Below are positions 1-11,180 of a DNA stretch of 64,000 bases, piece by piece. Source of the stretch: Macrocystis pyrifera (Eukaryota; Sar; Phaeophyceae; Laminariales; Laminariaceae). Each line of letters begins with the position of its first letter. Position 1 is the stretch's first letter. A program made the position numbers and the translations under genes. Where the stretch lies: contig JASSKH010000006.1 of the NCBI GenBank assembly GCA_031763025.1, positions 9,111,691 through 9,175,690 on the forward strand, read 5' to 3'. The notes beneath the pieces are model-generated. The model was not told where the DNA came from. It did no database searches and saw only the letters and a program-made list of their open reading frames with translations.

Positions 1-449
1 TGCTGCTACAGGTCTCGCGAATTGTCCCAATCATAGTGATGTCTACAACTGCGGCATCTAAGACATATCTAGATACTACAATACGGAGCCGTAGTACGTG
101 CGATACGAAGTGTCATCCGTACGTGGCTTGCAAATACGAGTTTGGGCTGAATCCTCGTTCTCCCAGCTGATCTTGGTTGGTGATTTCTTTACAGGGATCT
201 ATCTGATCTGGCCTTCAGAAATCGTGCTGCATTCAAGCCTTTTGTCAATAGCTGGGATTGACCACAGAGATCTTCTTGTCTGTCGTCCTGGGCCTGTGGT
301 TCGCCGTTGGTATGGAAACACCTCTATGATACAACGTTGCGTGGGTTTTCCTTCTTCCGTTTGTGATATCGCGTTGATTGATTTGCTGCTCCTTCCGATG
401 GTGTTGTCAAATTTGCTGCTTGTCGTAATGTTTCTTGTTTGGTTTACAG
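1..449 (+). other. Intron and paralogous block A1 start
   Basis: No exon is supported here. The sequence matches 33955-34401 of the second block over most of its length and ends in an AG acceptor at 448-449. The earlier exons of this gene copy must lie left of the window. Confidence 0.5.
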
Positions 450-2697
450 AGCCGGGGGGGTGCTATTCTCAGCTTCGGCTCTCTGACCTTTATGGACGGC
501 AGCCTCTTCCTCAGCAACTTTGCCGACAGCTCTGGCGACGGCGGGTCCGGCGGCGCAATCTTCAACGGAGGAAACCTATGGTGAGGAAACGTTGCGGTAG
601 GGTCTTGTTCCGCCGACGACATGCGCCCCGCCCTACCCGCGCCCCTACGATTTCTCTTGTTACATACGGCGAGCGGGCTACGGAGGGGGTGCACACATTA
701 TTCCCGAGGCTTCTCTCTTGAGAGTTTTTCATTACTTATACAGCAGTATTACTATCGTATACCTCACCCGAACCCTGATATTTTGAATGCAATACTGAAA
801 ACATTATCAAGCGAGAACACCGTTTGGACTAAAGGTATGAAATATACCGCGTAAAAATATCGTATGTCACTGTGTACCGGTATGTCTAGGGTGTTTGCGA
901 AGAATTATGGTTCTACGTGGGGTTTGTGATAAAAGTTTCACTTTCCAGCCCACCAGAAATGCATTTCTGTCGGAAAAAGTTACAAAACTGACGATTTAAA
1001 CGTTCATGTGGGCTTGGGTTTGGTAACTCTGTAGGTTGCTGGTTAATTTGCAAACGAAGCAACTTCTGATTCACCTGCCTAGTCAATCAGGTCGTCAAAA
1101 GTGTTGTCGGTTTCTGACCTTTTCCATAACCAATCAAACTATATTTCATCACAAACACCCTATCAATAATGATCTTCGCCTGCAAGGACGGCCCCAGCCA
1201 GCCAGAAACGTTTTTCGTCCGAACTGTGGTACGGACATCTAGAGTAGCGCGTCCCATGGTGCTGCTGTTCGGCCGTTCGGGTCGAACTATATTCTGGGAT
1301 GGGCGTGATTTACGCTCCAGTTGATGCCGGTCTCCCGGTCCAAGGAAAATTCGCAATTCCTGCCATGGGTTTGCGAGTATCCGCCTTGGATTTGCGTTTC
1401 TAATGCATCCAATGTTCAACCAGTGATTGCTATGGGTATTATCGCTTTATTTGTGTTTTTATCATCTCTCGCCCCCTCAAGATTCCGTGGTCATGTCTCT
1501 CGCCCCCCTAAGATTCCATGGTCAAAATCTCTCGCCCCCCTAAGGCTCCGTGGCTTCAACACCTTTGATAACAACTGGGGCTTCCGGGGCGGCGCCATTT
1601 ACAATACCTTCGGGGCAATCATGTCGGACTACGAGGACTTCACATTCGAGAACCTCCGGGGCGAGGTGTGTGCTGGCGCTTATTTTTGTCTTCATTGGTG
1701 ATGTGGTGACAGAAATGTGCCAATGCTACAGGAGAAAACATGGGCACGCGGCGTTTCTCCTCATAACCTTTTCAGGACTGCACTGGCGTTGTCTCATATC
1801 CCGTGGTAGGAGTTGCACGCTTATAGCTACATGTTTTTCTCACCGGTTGAGCTCTTCAAATGAACTACAGCAATTACCGGTTAGTATAACTACAGTAGCA
1901 TGATAATTTGCCTACATAGCATGTTTGTTTCATGGCTTGGGCATAGAAAGCTTGGTCTTGGTTGCGCGATCGAACTTCTTCGAAGCCATGGTTTGGGGGG
2001 TGAGATGTCTGAGCTCATCATGTGAGGAGCTCAAAAAATAAGGCAAATCCAAACAACACACCACCCCTCCATGCCGTGGCATTGCTCCGGTTGTGATGGC
2101 AAAGCGCTTGGATTTTTGAACTAAAACTTAGATTTCTGTACAGCCGTGAAGTAGTGAAAGTGTCAACGCTTGGTTACTAGAACTCAAACTTAGATTTCCG
2201 AACAGCAGTGCAGTAGTAACAAGGTCAACTGTAGCTGGGAGTTCCGATTGCTCGACGACAGTACTACCAGTTGGTCTAAACAAAAATGATTCAATCCTGA
2301 ATGGTAGGGTATCCCATGGGCTTTTAGCAGCCTAAACGACCAGCACGACTCAAATTAAAGAGACCCCAAACTCGGTCTTTTAATACCATGGCGTGGTCTC
2401 ATTAGACCACAAGCGCTCGCCGATGCCTCGCCGGCAATGATTCATCTCTCTCATCGTCCCTTGCGAGACCTCTCTTTCGTCATATCATGTATCACAGCCA
2501 TGATCTTGTTGCATCTCTAGGTAAGGTCTCTCTTCAAACTCTCTTTTGCACTTGGTCGCTCAGACCGCGCCCTGAACTAACAACGGTGCCCACGACCCTC
2601 GTCCCGCGCCTTCTGTTCTCGATCATTTCTACAGAACTGCTTGGGCATCTACTATGCGCCGGAGTTCAGCAGCTCCGAGCCGGAATGCGCTCCGTGA
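450..2697 (+). CDS. GGAI-repeat beta-helix protein, last three exons (copy A1)
   Basis: This is the 3' end of a gene whose start is off-window. I see three exons: 450-580 (two GGAI/GGAIF motifs with SFGSLTFMDGSLFLSN), 1545-1665 (FNTFDNNWGFRGGAIYN, SDYEDFTFENLRGE) and 2635-2697 (NCLGIYYAPEF, ending CAP and a TGA stop at 2695-2697). Acceptors are AG at 448-449, 1543-1544 and 2633-2634; donors are GTGAGG and GTGTGT. Phases join without a stop (phase 2, then phase 0). GGAI(Y/F)N with regular beta-strand spacing is typical of the chlamydial polymorphic-outer-membrane-protein repeat and right-handed beta-helix families. The same three exons with the same phases occur at 34402-36735, so this is a paralogous copy. 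A secreted or surface role is inferred from that copy, which has a signal peptide. Expression is unknown. Confidence 0.7.
1466..1556 (+). repeat. Three tandem copies of a 3' splice acceptor (31-32 bp unit)
   Basis: The unit CTCTCGCCCCCCTAAG followed by RYTCCRTGG starts at 1466, 1497 and 1529. Each unit contains a pyrimidine tract and an AG. The third unit is the acceptor that keeps the frame of the GGAI gene. The paralogous site has only two units, at 35526 and 35558. Confidence 0.7.
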
Positions 2698-4406
2698 AGC
2701 GTACGTGGATATACCATGTACGTGAACGACACTCTACCGCCACAAGCAGGAGACTTGTCTTTGGGTGGAAACACCGTTGGCATAGTCCGCGAACGGCAGG
2801 GGGGACTGAAAGTGCTTCCTACGCCACATTTGCCCAGTACCCTAGTAGCGTTGTTTCAGCTGGGTATTTGTATGTTGCTTAGGCAGATCGCGAGAGTAGG
2901 TCGTACTCTTGTTGGTGACGTAGCTAGGCAAGCGCGAGGGTGTCAAGTCGTTTGTAGGTGTGTGGGGTGTTGCAATAGCGAGTGCTTTCCAGCGCCGATA
3001 TACGTAGTTGATTGAGATGGTGCATATGGCAGATGTCTATCTCGAAGCCTCTTGCCAGGCTTGGATGGCCCACAATGCCATTCAAGTTATTGATATTCGG
3101 TTTGGGCAGCGTCGTCTGTTATGACGGCATCTTTACTTTCAAGGGAAGGCGACTTTAGGTACACGCTCGCAGACCTTGTATTGTGTAGTCTTGGTGCTGT
3201 ATAACACCAAATTGGAGTGCATGGAAGTGCGGTGCAAAATACATGCATCCGCAGGGAACGGTAGCAGTTACACTCGTTGAGAGTTTTTCACGAAAAATCG
3301 TGACGATGCTTCCGCGCTAAAAAAGTTCAGTCATCTTTGCTTGAGGTTGCGGTGATTGTAGGTTTGCACAGGAGCTTTGCCTAGTTTTCTTGCCGTCGCT
3401 CAGAGTGCGATAACGCGAGTTGGCAGAAATCAATTAGGATCGACTAGAAGCGGGAACTATGAGCCTTTCGCCTGATATTATTGACGGTACCTGCCCGGTA
3501 GAGAGGATCAATGATACCTGTGACCGCGGGGTTCGCCCAGACTGACGATGATGTTAACAAATCTCCTACGTGTTTCACTGGATTGTGAAAGTGATGATTT
3601 CCATACCGAAAATGGTGAACACAACAATATTCTTCGGGGCAGCAATTCTGGCTATCGGTCCGCTATCGGTCGGCTACTATTTGCATTCCAATTATCACCA
3701 GGCAGAGACGGTGGAATGAGAAACAGTCTGGACGGAAAACAAAATCCTTCAGAGCGCGATGGTAGATGACGGAAGTATAACCTAACGCTCGTGTGGGTCA
3801 GGATATCACGGCCAGCAACAAAAAACACATGGTTTCCCATTCCCCTGTCGTCCCGGCGATATTTTTCCGTCTCGATTTTTACCACCTGTATCCTTGATAC
3901 GCTATTCGCATAGGGCGTGGGCAACTATTTATTTAACACTGCTTCGATTGCGACTTCAGTCCATCCCAAACCATTTCAATCTCTGCCGAGGCTCACCACA
4001 GTGTTTTTTATTAGGGGAGTTGAGCTACTCTTGAGTTTATTTGTGAGGTTGTGTATGCACTCGTGTATTTGATACTGCGGCTGGCTTTGATGTCATGCTT
4101 GAAACAGGATGCTGGCTTTTTGCAGAGTGCTCGTTTCGTCAGGCGAGAATCGCGTGCTTGTCATGGAAGCACTACACTCGCTGTATATAGAACGGGGCAT
4201 GGTTCCCCTTTTCTGTTTGAGCCCGGGTGTTAGGGTGTCAGAGCTTGGTTTCTCCACCATAGAGAGAGCCCTTATGCTTGTAGGGTGGTACAAGGGGGCT
4301 GGCCGGGAGCGTCGATGCCTCTGCTCGAATGATGCCCATGTTCGGAAGTCCCACGTCTGGGTGGTATTATCCCAGGGCGGTCGAATTAGGATTTAAGTAT
4401 TCGTTG
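2698..4406. other. Intergenic DNA between GGAI gene and FNIP pseudogene (A1)
   Basis: I see no credible gene. Only short, overlapping ORFs occur. The stretch matches 36736-38530 with many indels, and the ORFs are not kept between the two copies, which argues against coding function. Confidence 0.5.
4402..4406 (+). repeat. Target-site duplication CGTTG, left
   Basis: CGTTG immediately precedes the TG of the 5' LTR and is repeated at 12304-12308 straight after the CA of the 3' LTR. The paralogous site near 38520-38532 reads continuously through TACTCGTTG with no element. Confidence 0.9.
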
Positions 4407-4920
4407 TGAAAAGTATACTCACAGCATTGTCAGATTATCTTGAGAGGAAATATCCCGTGAGGTATTGCGGAGATTCGGGGGGGTTTCGTGTCTGAGTGGA
4501 TCTACGATCGGGATACCATCTTTACCCCTGAATTGTGTTTTAGGCCGCATGTGTCTGTGACGTACGCTGTGGCTTGCTACTTCTTCTTGTAATCTACTTC
4601 CTTTCCCGACTCCGTGTCGACGACTCCGTGTCGAGGACTCCGTGTCCAGGACTCCGCGTCCTTCAATCCAAGCTACTAAACCGGGGTTAATCAGCCACCG
4701 TACAAAAGGGGGTCCGTCCACCCAGGGGCTAACACGCCACCGCCACCGCTGCTATCAAGTCCAGCTTCAATACATTTCATATCATCAACAGGGCTCCTCA
4801 GCCACGACAAGGGTACGGGTTGTTTATAGGGTTTATTTCGTCTTTCTTTTCCGCCGAGCATCGGGCTATCCCCCTCGGCAACAACAACAAGGGCGCCCGG
4901 AGCACAGGGGCTACTCAACA
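4407..4920 (+). repeat. 5' LTR (514 bp)
   Basis: Begins TGAAAAGTATACTCAC and ends CTACTCAACA. Matches 11790-12303 with one substitution found. It contains a short internal array of GACTCCGTGTC-type units at 4608-4662, repeated in the other LTR. Confidence 0.95.
4608..4662 (+). repeat. Internal LTR minirepeat
   Basis: Four near-identical units of about 13-14 bp, each with GACTCCGYGTC. The same array is in the 3' LTR at about 11991-12045. It may be part of the U3/R regulatory region (inference). Confidence 0.7.
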
Positions 4921-4929
4921 CGCTAGCGT

Positions 4930-4948
4930 TGGTACGAGTCGTCCACGC
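4930..4948 (+). promoter_or_regulatory. Candidate primer-binding site
   Basis: TGGTACGAGTCGTCCACGC starts 9 bases after the 5' LTR with TGG, as expected for pairing with a tRNA 3' CCA. The cognate tRNA was not identified, so this is only a positional guess. Confidence 0.35.
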
Positions 4949-5249
4949 TTCTGTGCAAAAGGGCTGTGAGGATGAGGTTCTTCCCGTTTAGGATTCCTTA
5001 TCTGGGGACTTGGATTACGCCGGTCATCGATGGAGACATGGCGATGGGGGAGGAGGAGGAGGAGCAGCAGCATCTCCTCAGGATTCTGGTCAGGATGAGG
5101 CTGATCAGCGAGGGGTGGCCTCAGAGGAAAGGAGGGAGGATGCACGACAGGACCTGCCGAGTCCAGAGGACATCCGGCGGCTGACAATCCTGGCGGATCT
5201 GATACGTCAAGGGGTTGGGCAACAGAGCGGGCCCGCCCACCCTTCAGGC

Positions 5250-6880
5250 ATGTCTACAACTGTAGAAGTACGAACTAAACTTGAGATTAGAGAGTGGACT
5301 GGTATGGTAGGAAAAGGAGAAAGCCTTCACACTAAGTTTAGGGTGTTTGAGAGTTCATTTCGTGCATATCTGGCAGCTGAGAAATTGTCTGACGTTCTTG
5401 GGTACGAGGACATTCCCGTAGGGTTGCCTGACGTGGATTTGGAAATGCTCAAATTGAACAGAGGTGCAGAAAGAGTGGAGAAGTCTTTGAGAGTATGGAA
5501 CTTGCTGCTGACAAAAATCACCGACGGTCCGACTCAAAACCGAATCGTCGCGTCTGGGAGCCCTCAGCAAGGATGGAGGATTTTTGTGTCACAGTACAGA
5601 GAAGGATATGACATGGAGGGAGAGCGTTTAGAGAGGGAATGGAACGAGTTGTGGCAGGGCGATGGTGAAGATGTCTTGGAATACCTTCGTCGTGGGGAGA
5701 CTATCGTGATGAACATGAACTCCCGCTTGGGCCCTAGTGGCCACGGTAAAAAGCCTGAAGATGTTGTATGTCGTCATATCGCCCGACGTCTAAACACCTC
5801 TTTTACCCGCGCTCGGGAATCCCTTATTTTTTTTCCGAATCTCTCGAGGAAACACCTGGAGTTTACCTTGACACAGGCCCAGCACGAGCGTCGGCAGTCC
5901 GGGGGAGAGGGACACCGAAGTGAGGAGACGAGGCACGCGCTCTACACTGGCGGCATGGGTCGGAGTGGACCATCCTACGGCAGGGGCCAGGATGATGGTG
6001 GAGCACGCGCTGCAGGATGGAACGGTGGAGGAGCACGCGCTGCAGGATGGAACGGTGGAGGAGCAGGCGCTGCCGGATGGAACGGTGGCGGAGCAGGCGA
6101 GCGAGGCCCTCACCAACAGTCACCGATGTTCTGCAGACGACACGGCCCGAACGACTCCCACAACACCGCGGACTGCGTGGCCCTTCGACGGGAGTTCGAG
6201 GAATTCTTGGCCTTCCGCGAGCAGAGAGGAGCCCAGGGATTTGCGCATGAAGGCCGACAGACGGGGCGGGAAATTGACGGAATTCGCCGCCCGGACTTCG
6301 TGCAAGATCGACCCAGGGAGCAGCCACAACGTTCAGACGGGAATTGGGGTCGAGGCCTCCCGCCAAGGCAGGCACCTGGTCGTGGACGCGGGCCTGCAGG
6401 GTACACGGGTCGCCAACCGGGGGGGAGAGGTTTCGCGGACGGGCGTCCTTCCTCCTCCGGCGGCAGGGGGGCGAGCAGAGCACCGAATTTCCGCCCTAAT
6501 TTTCCACCTCGCTCTGCCACCCACAACGGGCCCCCGCGTTACGCGAACTACGCTGGGCACAACGACGGCTACGGGTACAACGCCACTGCGGACGAGCGCT
6601 GGGCTGCTTCGGAATGGCAATCCTACGAGGAGCAGCAGTACTCCCCCGAGACGCAAGAGTACGGCCTCGCAGCTCAAGCGAGCGGCTCTCGGGAAGGCTA
6701 CGGAGACGTGAGCGGAGGATACGGCTCAGGCTATTTCTCCGGCGGCGGGGGAGTTTACCCGCCGCAGCCCGCCGTTCATGGCGATGGCACATACGGCTCT
6801 TACGCAGGATACTCTCCAGCTGGACCAGACGCCTTTCAGCCGATGCGGTATCTGGAACCGAACGGCGCGTCACAGCAGCA

Positions 6881-6925
<45 letters not shown>

Positions 6926-7811
6926 ACAGCAATACGGAGTTCAGCAGCCCGCCAGCGCCGCCTCATTCTCTCTCACTTCGTCGTCTCCCTCTTCCGGATC
7001 GCCGTCGTCTCAAGGGCCTCTTCGTAGCTGTGTGGCATTGAATGTGTCTCGAGGCAAGTTTGATTTGGTGTCCGATTTGGTGTCTGATTCGGCGTCTGAC
7101 TTGATTGATTTCGGTGTGGAATCTCCTGCTTCTGAGTGCAAGTCTGGTGTGACTAAGGAGAGTGAGACTGTGCTTGTGAGTGCGCATGTGACGGAATCTG
7201 CTGTGAGTGCTGCTTTGCTGTGCGAACCCCAATCCTCGCTCACTCCCTCCCCTCCCGGAAGTGAGACATGGACGTCTGATTCTGGATCCACGTCGTACGT
7301 AACGAACGACAAGACTCTCATGTACGATTTGCGTGACGTTGAGCCAAACCGCGAGTTCATCCAGATTGGAAACAAAGGCATGATTCCCGTGGTAGGGGTA
7401 GGAAGCATCAACTTGCGATTCCACATGTATGATGAAGACGGATTCGTGAAGGATTTTGACGTGCAATTGAAGGAAGTTTTGTATGCACCACAGATCGGCT
7501 TCAACCTTTTTTCCGCGTGGAAAGCTTCTCACCGCCAGGTCGTTACCCTCGATCCCACGGGTACCCACCTCATGGAAGGGCAACTCAACTTTGCACGTGG
7601 TAAATCGAGCGATTTCTTGTATGCCACACGTTTGCCCAACGACCCAAGCAGGCAGGTGATCAGTGTTCCCCGATTGTTTCCGACTCCGTCTTGCCCGCCT
7701 GCATCAGATGACGTACGTGATGTTGCGAATTCGTTTTTTCGACTTGTCTTTGTGTGCAGAAACGCATCCCGACATGCACCTCGGTCGGGAAGTCGAGGGA
7801 GTTCTGAGTGA
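5250..7811 (+). CDS. gag-pro: Copia gag and aspartic protease
   Basis: The frame is open from 5010 (a TTG) to TGA at 7809-7811; the first ATG in frame is at 5250 and begins MSTTVEVRTKL. The N-terminal part resembles the copia-type Gag domain. From about 5990 there is a short tandem repeat of AAGWNGGGA units. A zinc-knuckle-like CRRHGPNDSHNTADC (C-x2-H-x5-H-x4-C) starts near 6132, where most copia knuckles are CCHC. A long Gly/Arg-rich linker and a run of about 20 Gln (6874-6930) follow. The protease signature WTSDSGST at 7269-7292 places the catalytic Asp codon at 7278. The frame continues past the protease to a T6 run at 7734-7739, where the integrase frame takes over. Confidence 0.9.
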
Positions 7812-8731
7812 CGTGAGGCCTGACGGTGGTTGTGATGAGAGTTCCAGTTGGTGTTTCTCGCCTGAAGTGATCCCAGAGAGTGAAGCAGAAATGGACGCGC
7901 GACAGTTTGACAGAATAGAGCATGAGCAGGCGAATGCTGTTTTGGGTCCCGGTTCGAATCCGTTCTTTGTGGGAAACCGCACGTCACACATCGACGTTAA
8001 CGACTTCCACCGTGCGAATGGCCACCTTTCCGAATTTCTGTTGCGAGAGACCGCCCGCCAACAGGGTATCACTCTCACAGGTGTGATGCAGCCGTGTGGG
8101 GATTGCATGGCAGCGAAGGGGAGGAACACACCCGTGAGAAAAAGGGCGGGCTCGCGGGCGGAGGAGCCGAACGACCTCGTGCACCTCGACTTCTGCGGGC
8201 CGTACAGCGCTTCCCTCGGCGGCAATTGCTACATGCTGTACGCCGTGGATAGCGCGACGCGGTTTTCCAAGTCGTACGCTTTGCGGCGGCGATCGGAGGG
8301 TCTCGTGGTGTTCAAGCGTCTCATCGTGGATCTCGCTCGCATCGCCAAGCGCCCCGTCCGCTGCATTCGCGTGGACAACGACGCCGTCTGGACCAGCGTC
8401 GCTTTCCGCGATTTCTGCGCGAGCGCGGGCATCGCCGTCGAGTTTTCTCCGCCCGGCGTCCAGCAGTACAACGGAGTGGCCGAAAGCGCGATCTGGCGGG
8501 CGAACAAGGCGGGGATGGCTGCGCGGCGCTGTGCCGCCCGTCTTCTCGGGCCTGGGGGTTTCTCGAACATCCCCGGCCTCGACGAGCGCGGCGACAAGCT
8601 GTGGGCCGAGTCTGCAAAATGGGCGACGGAGGCGTTCAACCAGTCGGGGACGACCGCAAACGAGGGCCGCCGGTCGCCGCAGGAGCTGTTCACCGGGAAG
8701 AAGGGGCCTTTCCGTGTCCTGCCGTTTTTTT
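7741..8731 (+). CDS. int: Copia integrase (shifted frame)
   Basis: Read one base forward of gag-pro. An HRANGH...CGDC zinc-binding motif (8010-8107) is followed by the catalytic core: DFCGPY (first Asp near 8189), IRVDND (second Asp near 8374) and GVQQYNGVAESAIWRA with the Glu near 8480. The order and spacing fit the retroviral D,D-35-E integrase fold. The frame has no ATG suited to independent translation, so it is a domain of a polyprotein. Its end runs into a T7 run at 8725-8731, after which the typical C-terminal integrase continuation (RRNKMEDQAVVCHYLNGG) is in the original gag frame. It is therefore bounded at both ends by homopolymer frame changes. Confidence 0.9.
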
Positions 8732-9620
8732 CCAGCGAGGATACATGCGCGTCGAGCGGCGGAACAAGATGGAGGACCAGGCCGTCGTCTGCCACTACCT
8801 GAACGGAGGCGACAACCACGCGGACTGCTGCGTCAAGGTCGTGAAGGCGCGCACGGGGCATGTTTGCTACACGAGCAACGTATCGTGGGCGTCGCTGCCG
8901 TCGTCGGGGGGGGGGAATTCACGTGGAGTCGGTGTCCCTCTCTCCCCTTCCGCGCCTGCGCCGCCCCCGCACCCAGGTTTCCAGATCCAGTTCGTGCCGC
9001 CGCAAGGGCCTGCCGCTCCGCCGCCGTTCAGGGCCGCCGCGCCGTCGCCGTTGTCCGTGGAGCCGCCCAGGTTCGGAGCCATGCCGCTGCCCAGAGGAGC
9101 TTCGCCGTCTTCTGCGCCGGCCGCGTCATCGCCGGCGCCGTCGCCGCAGCAAGCATCGGGAGCGCCGTCGTCCGGCTCGCACCCGCTTCCGGCATGGTCT
9201 CCGTCCCCGATCCATGGAGCTTCTTCGCTTGGTGGTTCATCATCATCTGAGCCGACGCCGGCGGCGTCGTCGCGGCAACAGCGCCCGCCGCCGGCAGCTG
9301 CCGCGAGATTTCCGCCTCTCACTCCGCATGCTATGAGACAGGTCGGGGGTGAAGGGGATCGTCGGATTCAAGGGCGCACTCGGCTGCAAGCACGGGCGAT
9401 CGCGGAGCAGAGGATGCTTTCCCCGATGGTGGATGGGGCCGTAAACTCGCCGCTGCCGGAGTCTTCGCCGGGAGATGGGCACCGTTTGGGTCTTGCTTCT
9501 CAGGTCGGGCCGAACGTGATGGCGGCGTGGGAGAGGACTGCCTGTGCGACGAGGGAGCATATCGATGCGGTCATTCGTGACGAGGTTCCGCCTCTTCAGC
9601 GTCCCGAAATGCCCACTTGA
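8732..9620 (+). CDS. Integrase C-terminus and Pro/Ser-rich linker
   Basis: Back in the gag frame. It begins with YLNGGDNHADCC and TGHVCYTSNVSW, which in copia elements marks the end of the integrase module. About 200 residues rich in Pro, Ala and Ser follow, then a charged stretch. The frame closes at TGA (9618-9620), but the same frame is open again immediately and carries the reverse transcriptase. The linker is unusually long and low in complexity. Confidence 0.8.
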
Positions 9621-11180
9621 CACGCGAGTGACCTTCACGTGCCGAAAAGTTACAGGGATGCCGTGCAGGGTGATCATTCGGTGCAGTTTTCAGATGCCAT
9701 GCAGAGAGAAATTCACGGGTTGGCTGAAGGACAGGTTTTCGAGCCTGTGCCGGAGCAACAGCAGATAGACAATTGTATCGGGTCGAAATGGGTGTTTGAC
9801 TGGAAGGTTGATGCGTTCGGTTGGCCTGTGAAAGCGAAGGCGAGACTTGTTGCCAGAGGTGATATGCAGAGAGAATTCTTGGATTTTGGGGAACTGTATG
9901 CACCTACTGTAGATGTGTCGTGTGTTCGTTTGCTGGCAGCCTTGGCGTGTGAGCTTGACTTGGGGTTGTTTCACCTGGATGTTGATCAGGCTTTCGTCCG
10001 AGCGGAACTCGAGGAAGAGGTGTTCATGCGTTTACCGCAGGGATGTGGTGCGTTGTCGGGGAAGATCGTGAATTTGGGCAAGAGTCTTTACGGGTTGAGG
10101 CAGGCATCCAGGCAGTGGTTTGCGAAGTTGAAGAAATGTCTTTTGCGTCTGAGTTTCGAACAGTGCCTGGCAGATCCATGTGTGTTTCGTCTGATTGAGG
10201 AAGGAAAAGTCGTTTTGCTCTTGGTGGTTCACGTCGACGACATTTTTGCAGTGGGAGAACAGGCAAGGTGTGATCAGTTCAAGGAAGACCTGAACAAATT
10301 GGTTCCAGTGAAGAACTTGGGGGATTTGACGTGGTATTCCGGGTGCTATTACGAGAGAGACAGGGAGGCAGGAAGATTGACGATTTCCCAGAAGACATAC
10401 GTCGACAACCTGGCAGGAGAATACGGTGTTACGTGGGGGAAAAGTACGCCGTTGAGCACGACGTACAGACTTTGGGAGTTTGATGTAGATGAGCCGGAGG
10501 TGAACGAACCTTTTCGACAATTGGTCGGATCGCTTCTGTGGGTCGCTCGGTTGACCAGACCCGATCTTTTGAACGCAGTACGGGCAGTAGCGAGGTATTG
10601 CAGTTCGCCGAAACTGATTCACTGGAATGCGGCGCTCAATATCCTGGGGTATGCAGTGAGGACGAGCCATTTTGGTATTTCATTTCAGAGAGGTACTGTC
10701 GAGGGGCTGAACTTGGTTGCATTTGCAGACGCTGACTACGCAAGCAAGGCAGCAGACAGGAGGTCGGTGTCAGGAGGAGTGATTCTGTGTGCGGGGGGGC
10801 CGGTCAGCTGTATCTCGAAGACGCAGAATTGTGTGACAACATCTACGACGCAGGCAGAGTATGTGAGCATGGCTATGGTTGCGCACGATATTTTGTTTCT
10901 GAGGCAGGTATGGCGGTTCATGTTGCCGAAGGCTGGTATGCCGTGCATTCCTTTGTTTGAGGATAACGAGGGGGCGATTCAGATCGCGAAGCATCCGATT
11001 TCGAATTCGAACTCGAAGCACATTGACGTGCGGCACCACTTTCTGAGGGAGCTAGTGGAGAGGAAGGAATTGGAAATTATTCACGTAGCTTCGAGGTACC
11101 AGCACGCAGACTTTCTCACGAAGCCGTTGCCTGAGAGAGAGTTTGAGTTCCACCGGAATTTTGTGATGAATTTGAGGTGA
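9621..11180 (+). CDS. pol (RT-RH): Copia reverse transcriptase and RNase H
   Basis: In frame with the preceding linker after one TGA. KSYRDAV and WVFDWK...KARLVARG open the RT domain; HLDVDQAFVRA holds the first catalytic Asp, and VVHVDDIFAVG (about 10225-10260) is the YVDD-box variant. SLYGLRQASRQW is typical of copia. The RNase H part has FADADYAS, SRRS-like DRRSVSGG, TTQAEYV and EDNEGAI, then KHIDVRHHFLRE and HADFLTKPL. The domain is complete to TGA at 11178-11180. There is no ATG near its start (first in-frame Met is near 9702), so it needs fusion to the upstream frame. No broken RT motif was seen. Confidence 0.95.
   Translation, partial: HASDLHVPKSYRDAVQGDHSVQFSDAMQREIHGLAEGQVFEPVPEQQQIDNCIGSKWVFDWKVDAFGWPVKAKARLVARGDMQREFLDFGELYAPTVDVSCVRLLAALACELDLGLFHLDVDQAFVRAELEEEVFMRLPQGCGALSGKIVNLGKSLYGLRQASRQWFAKLKKCLLRLSFEQCLADPCVFRLIEEGKVVLLLVVHVDDIFAVGEQARCDQFKEDLNKLVPVKNLGDLTWYSGCYYERDREAGRLTISQKTYVDNLAGEYGVTWGKSTPLSTTYRLWEFDVDEPEVNEPFRQLVGSLLWVARLTRPDLLNAVRAVARYCSSPKLIHWNAALNILGYAVRTSHFGISFQRGTVEGLNLVAFADADYASKAADRRSVSGGVILCAGGPVSCISKTQNCVTTSTTQAEYVSMAMVAHDILFLRQVWRFMLPKAGMPCIPLFEDNEGAIQIAKHPISNSNSKHIDVRHHFLRELVERKELEIIHVASRYQHADFLTKPLPEREFEFHRNFVMNLR

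Noticed and set aside
98-721. 207-codon plus-strand open frame over the first GGAI exon
   Set aside because: It starts at GTG and reads the exon in the wrong frame; the GGAI frame with splice sites is conserved in the second block, this one is not.
5863-6526. Antisense frames over the copia gag
   Set aside because: Shadows of a G/C-rich repetitive coding region on the other strand.
7713-7759. Possible 47-nt intron (GTACGT...TGTGCAG) explaining the gag-to-integrase frame change
   Set aside because: Removing it leads to the third frame, which stops at once, not to the integrase frame.
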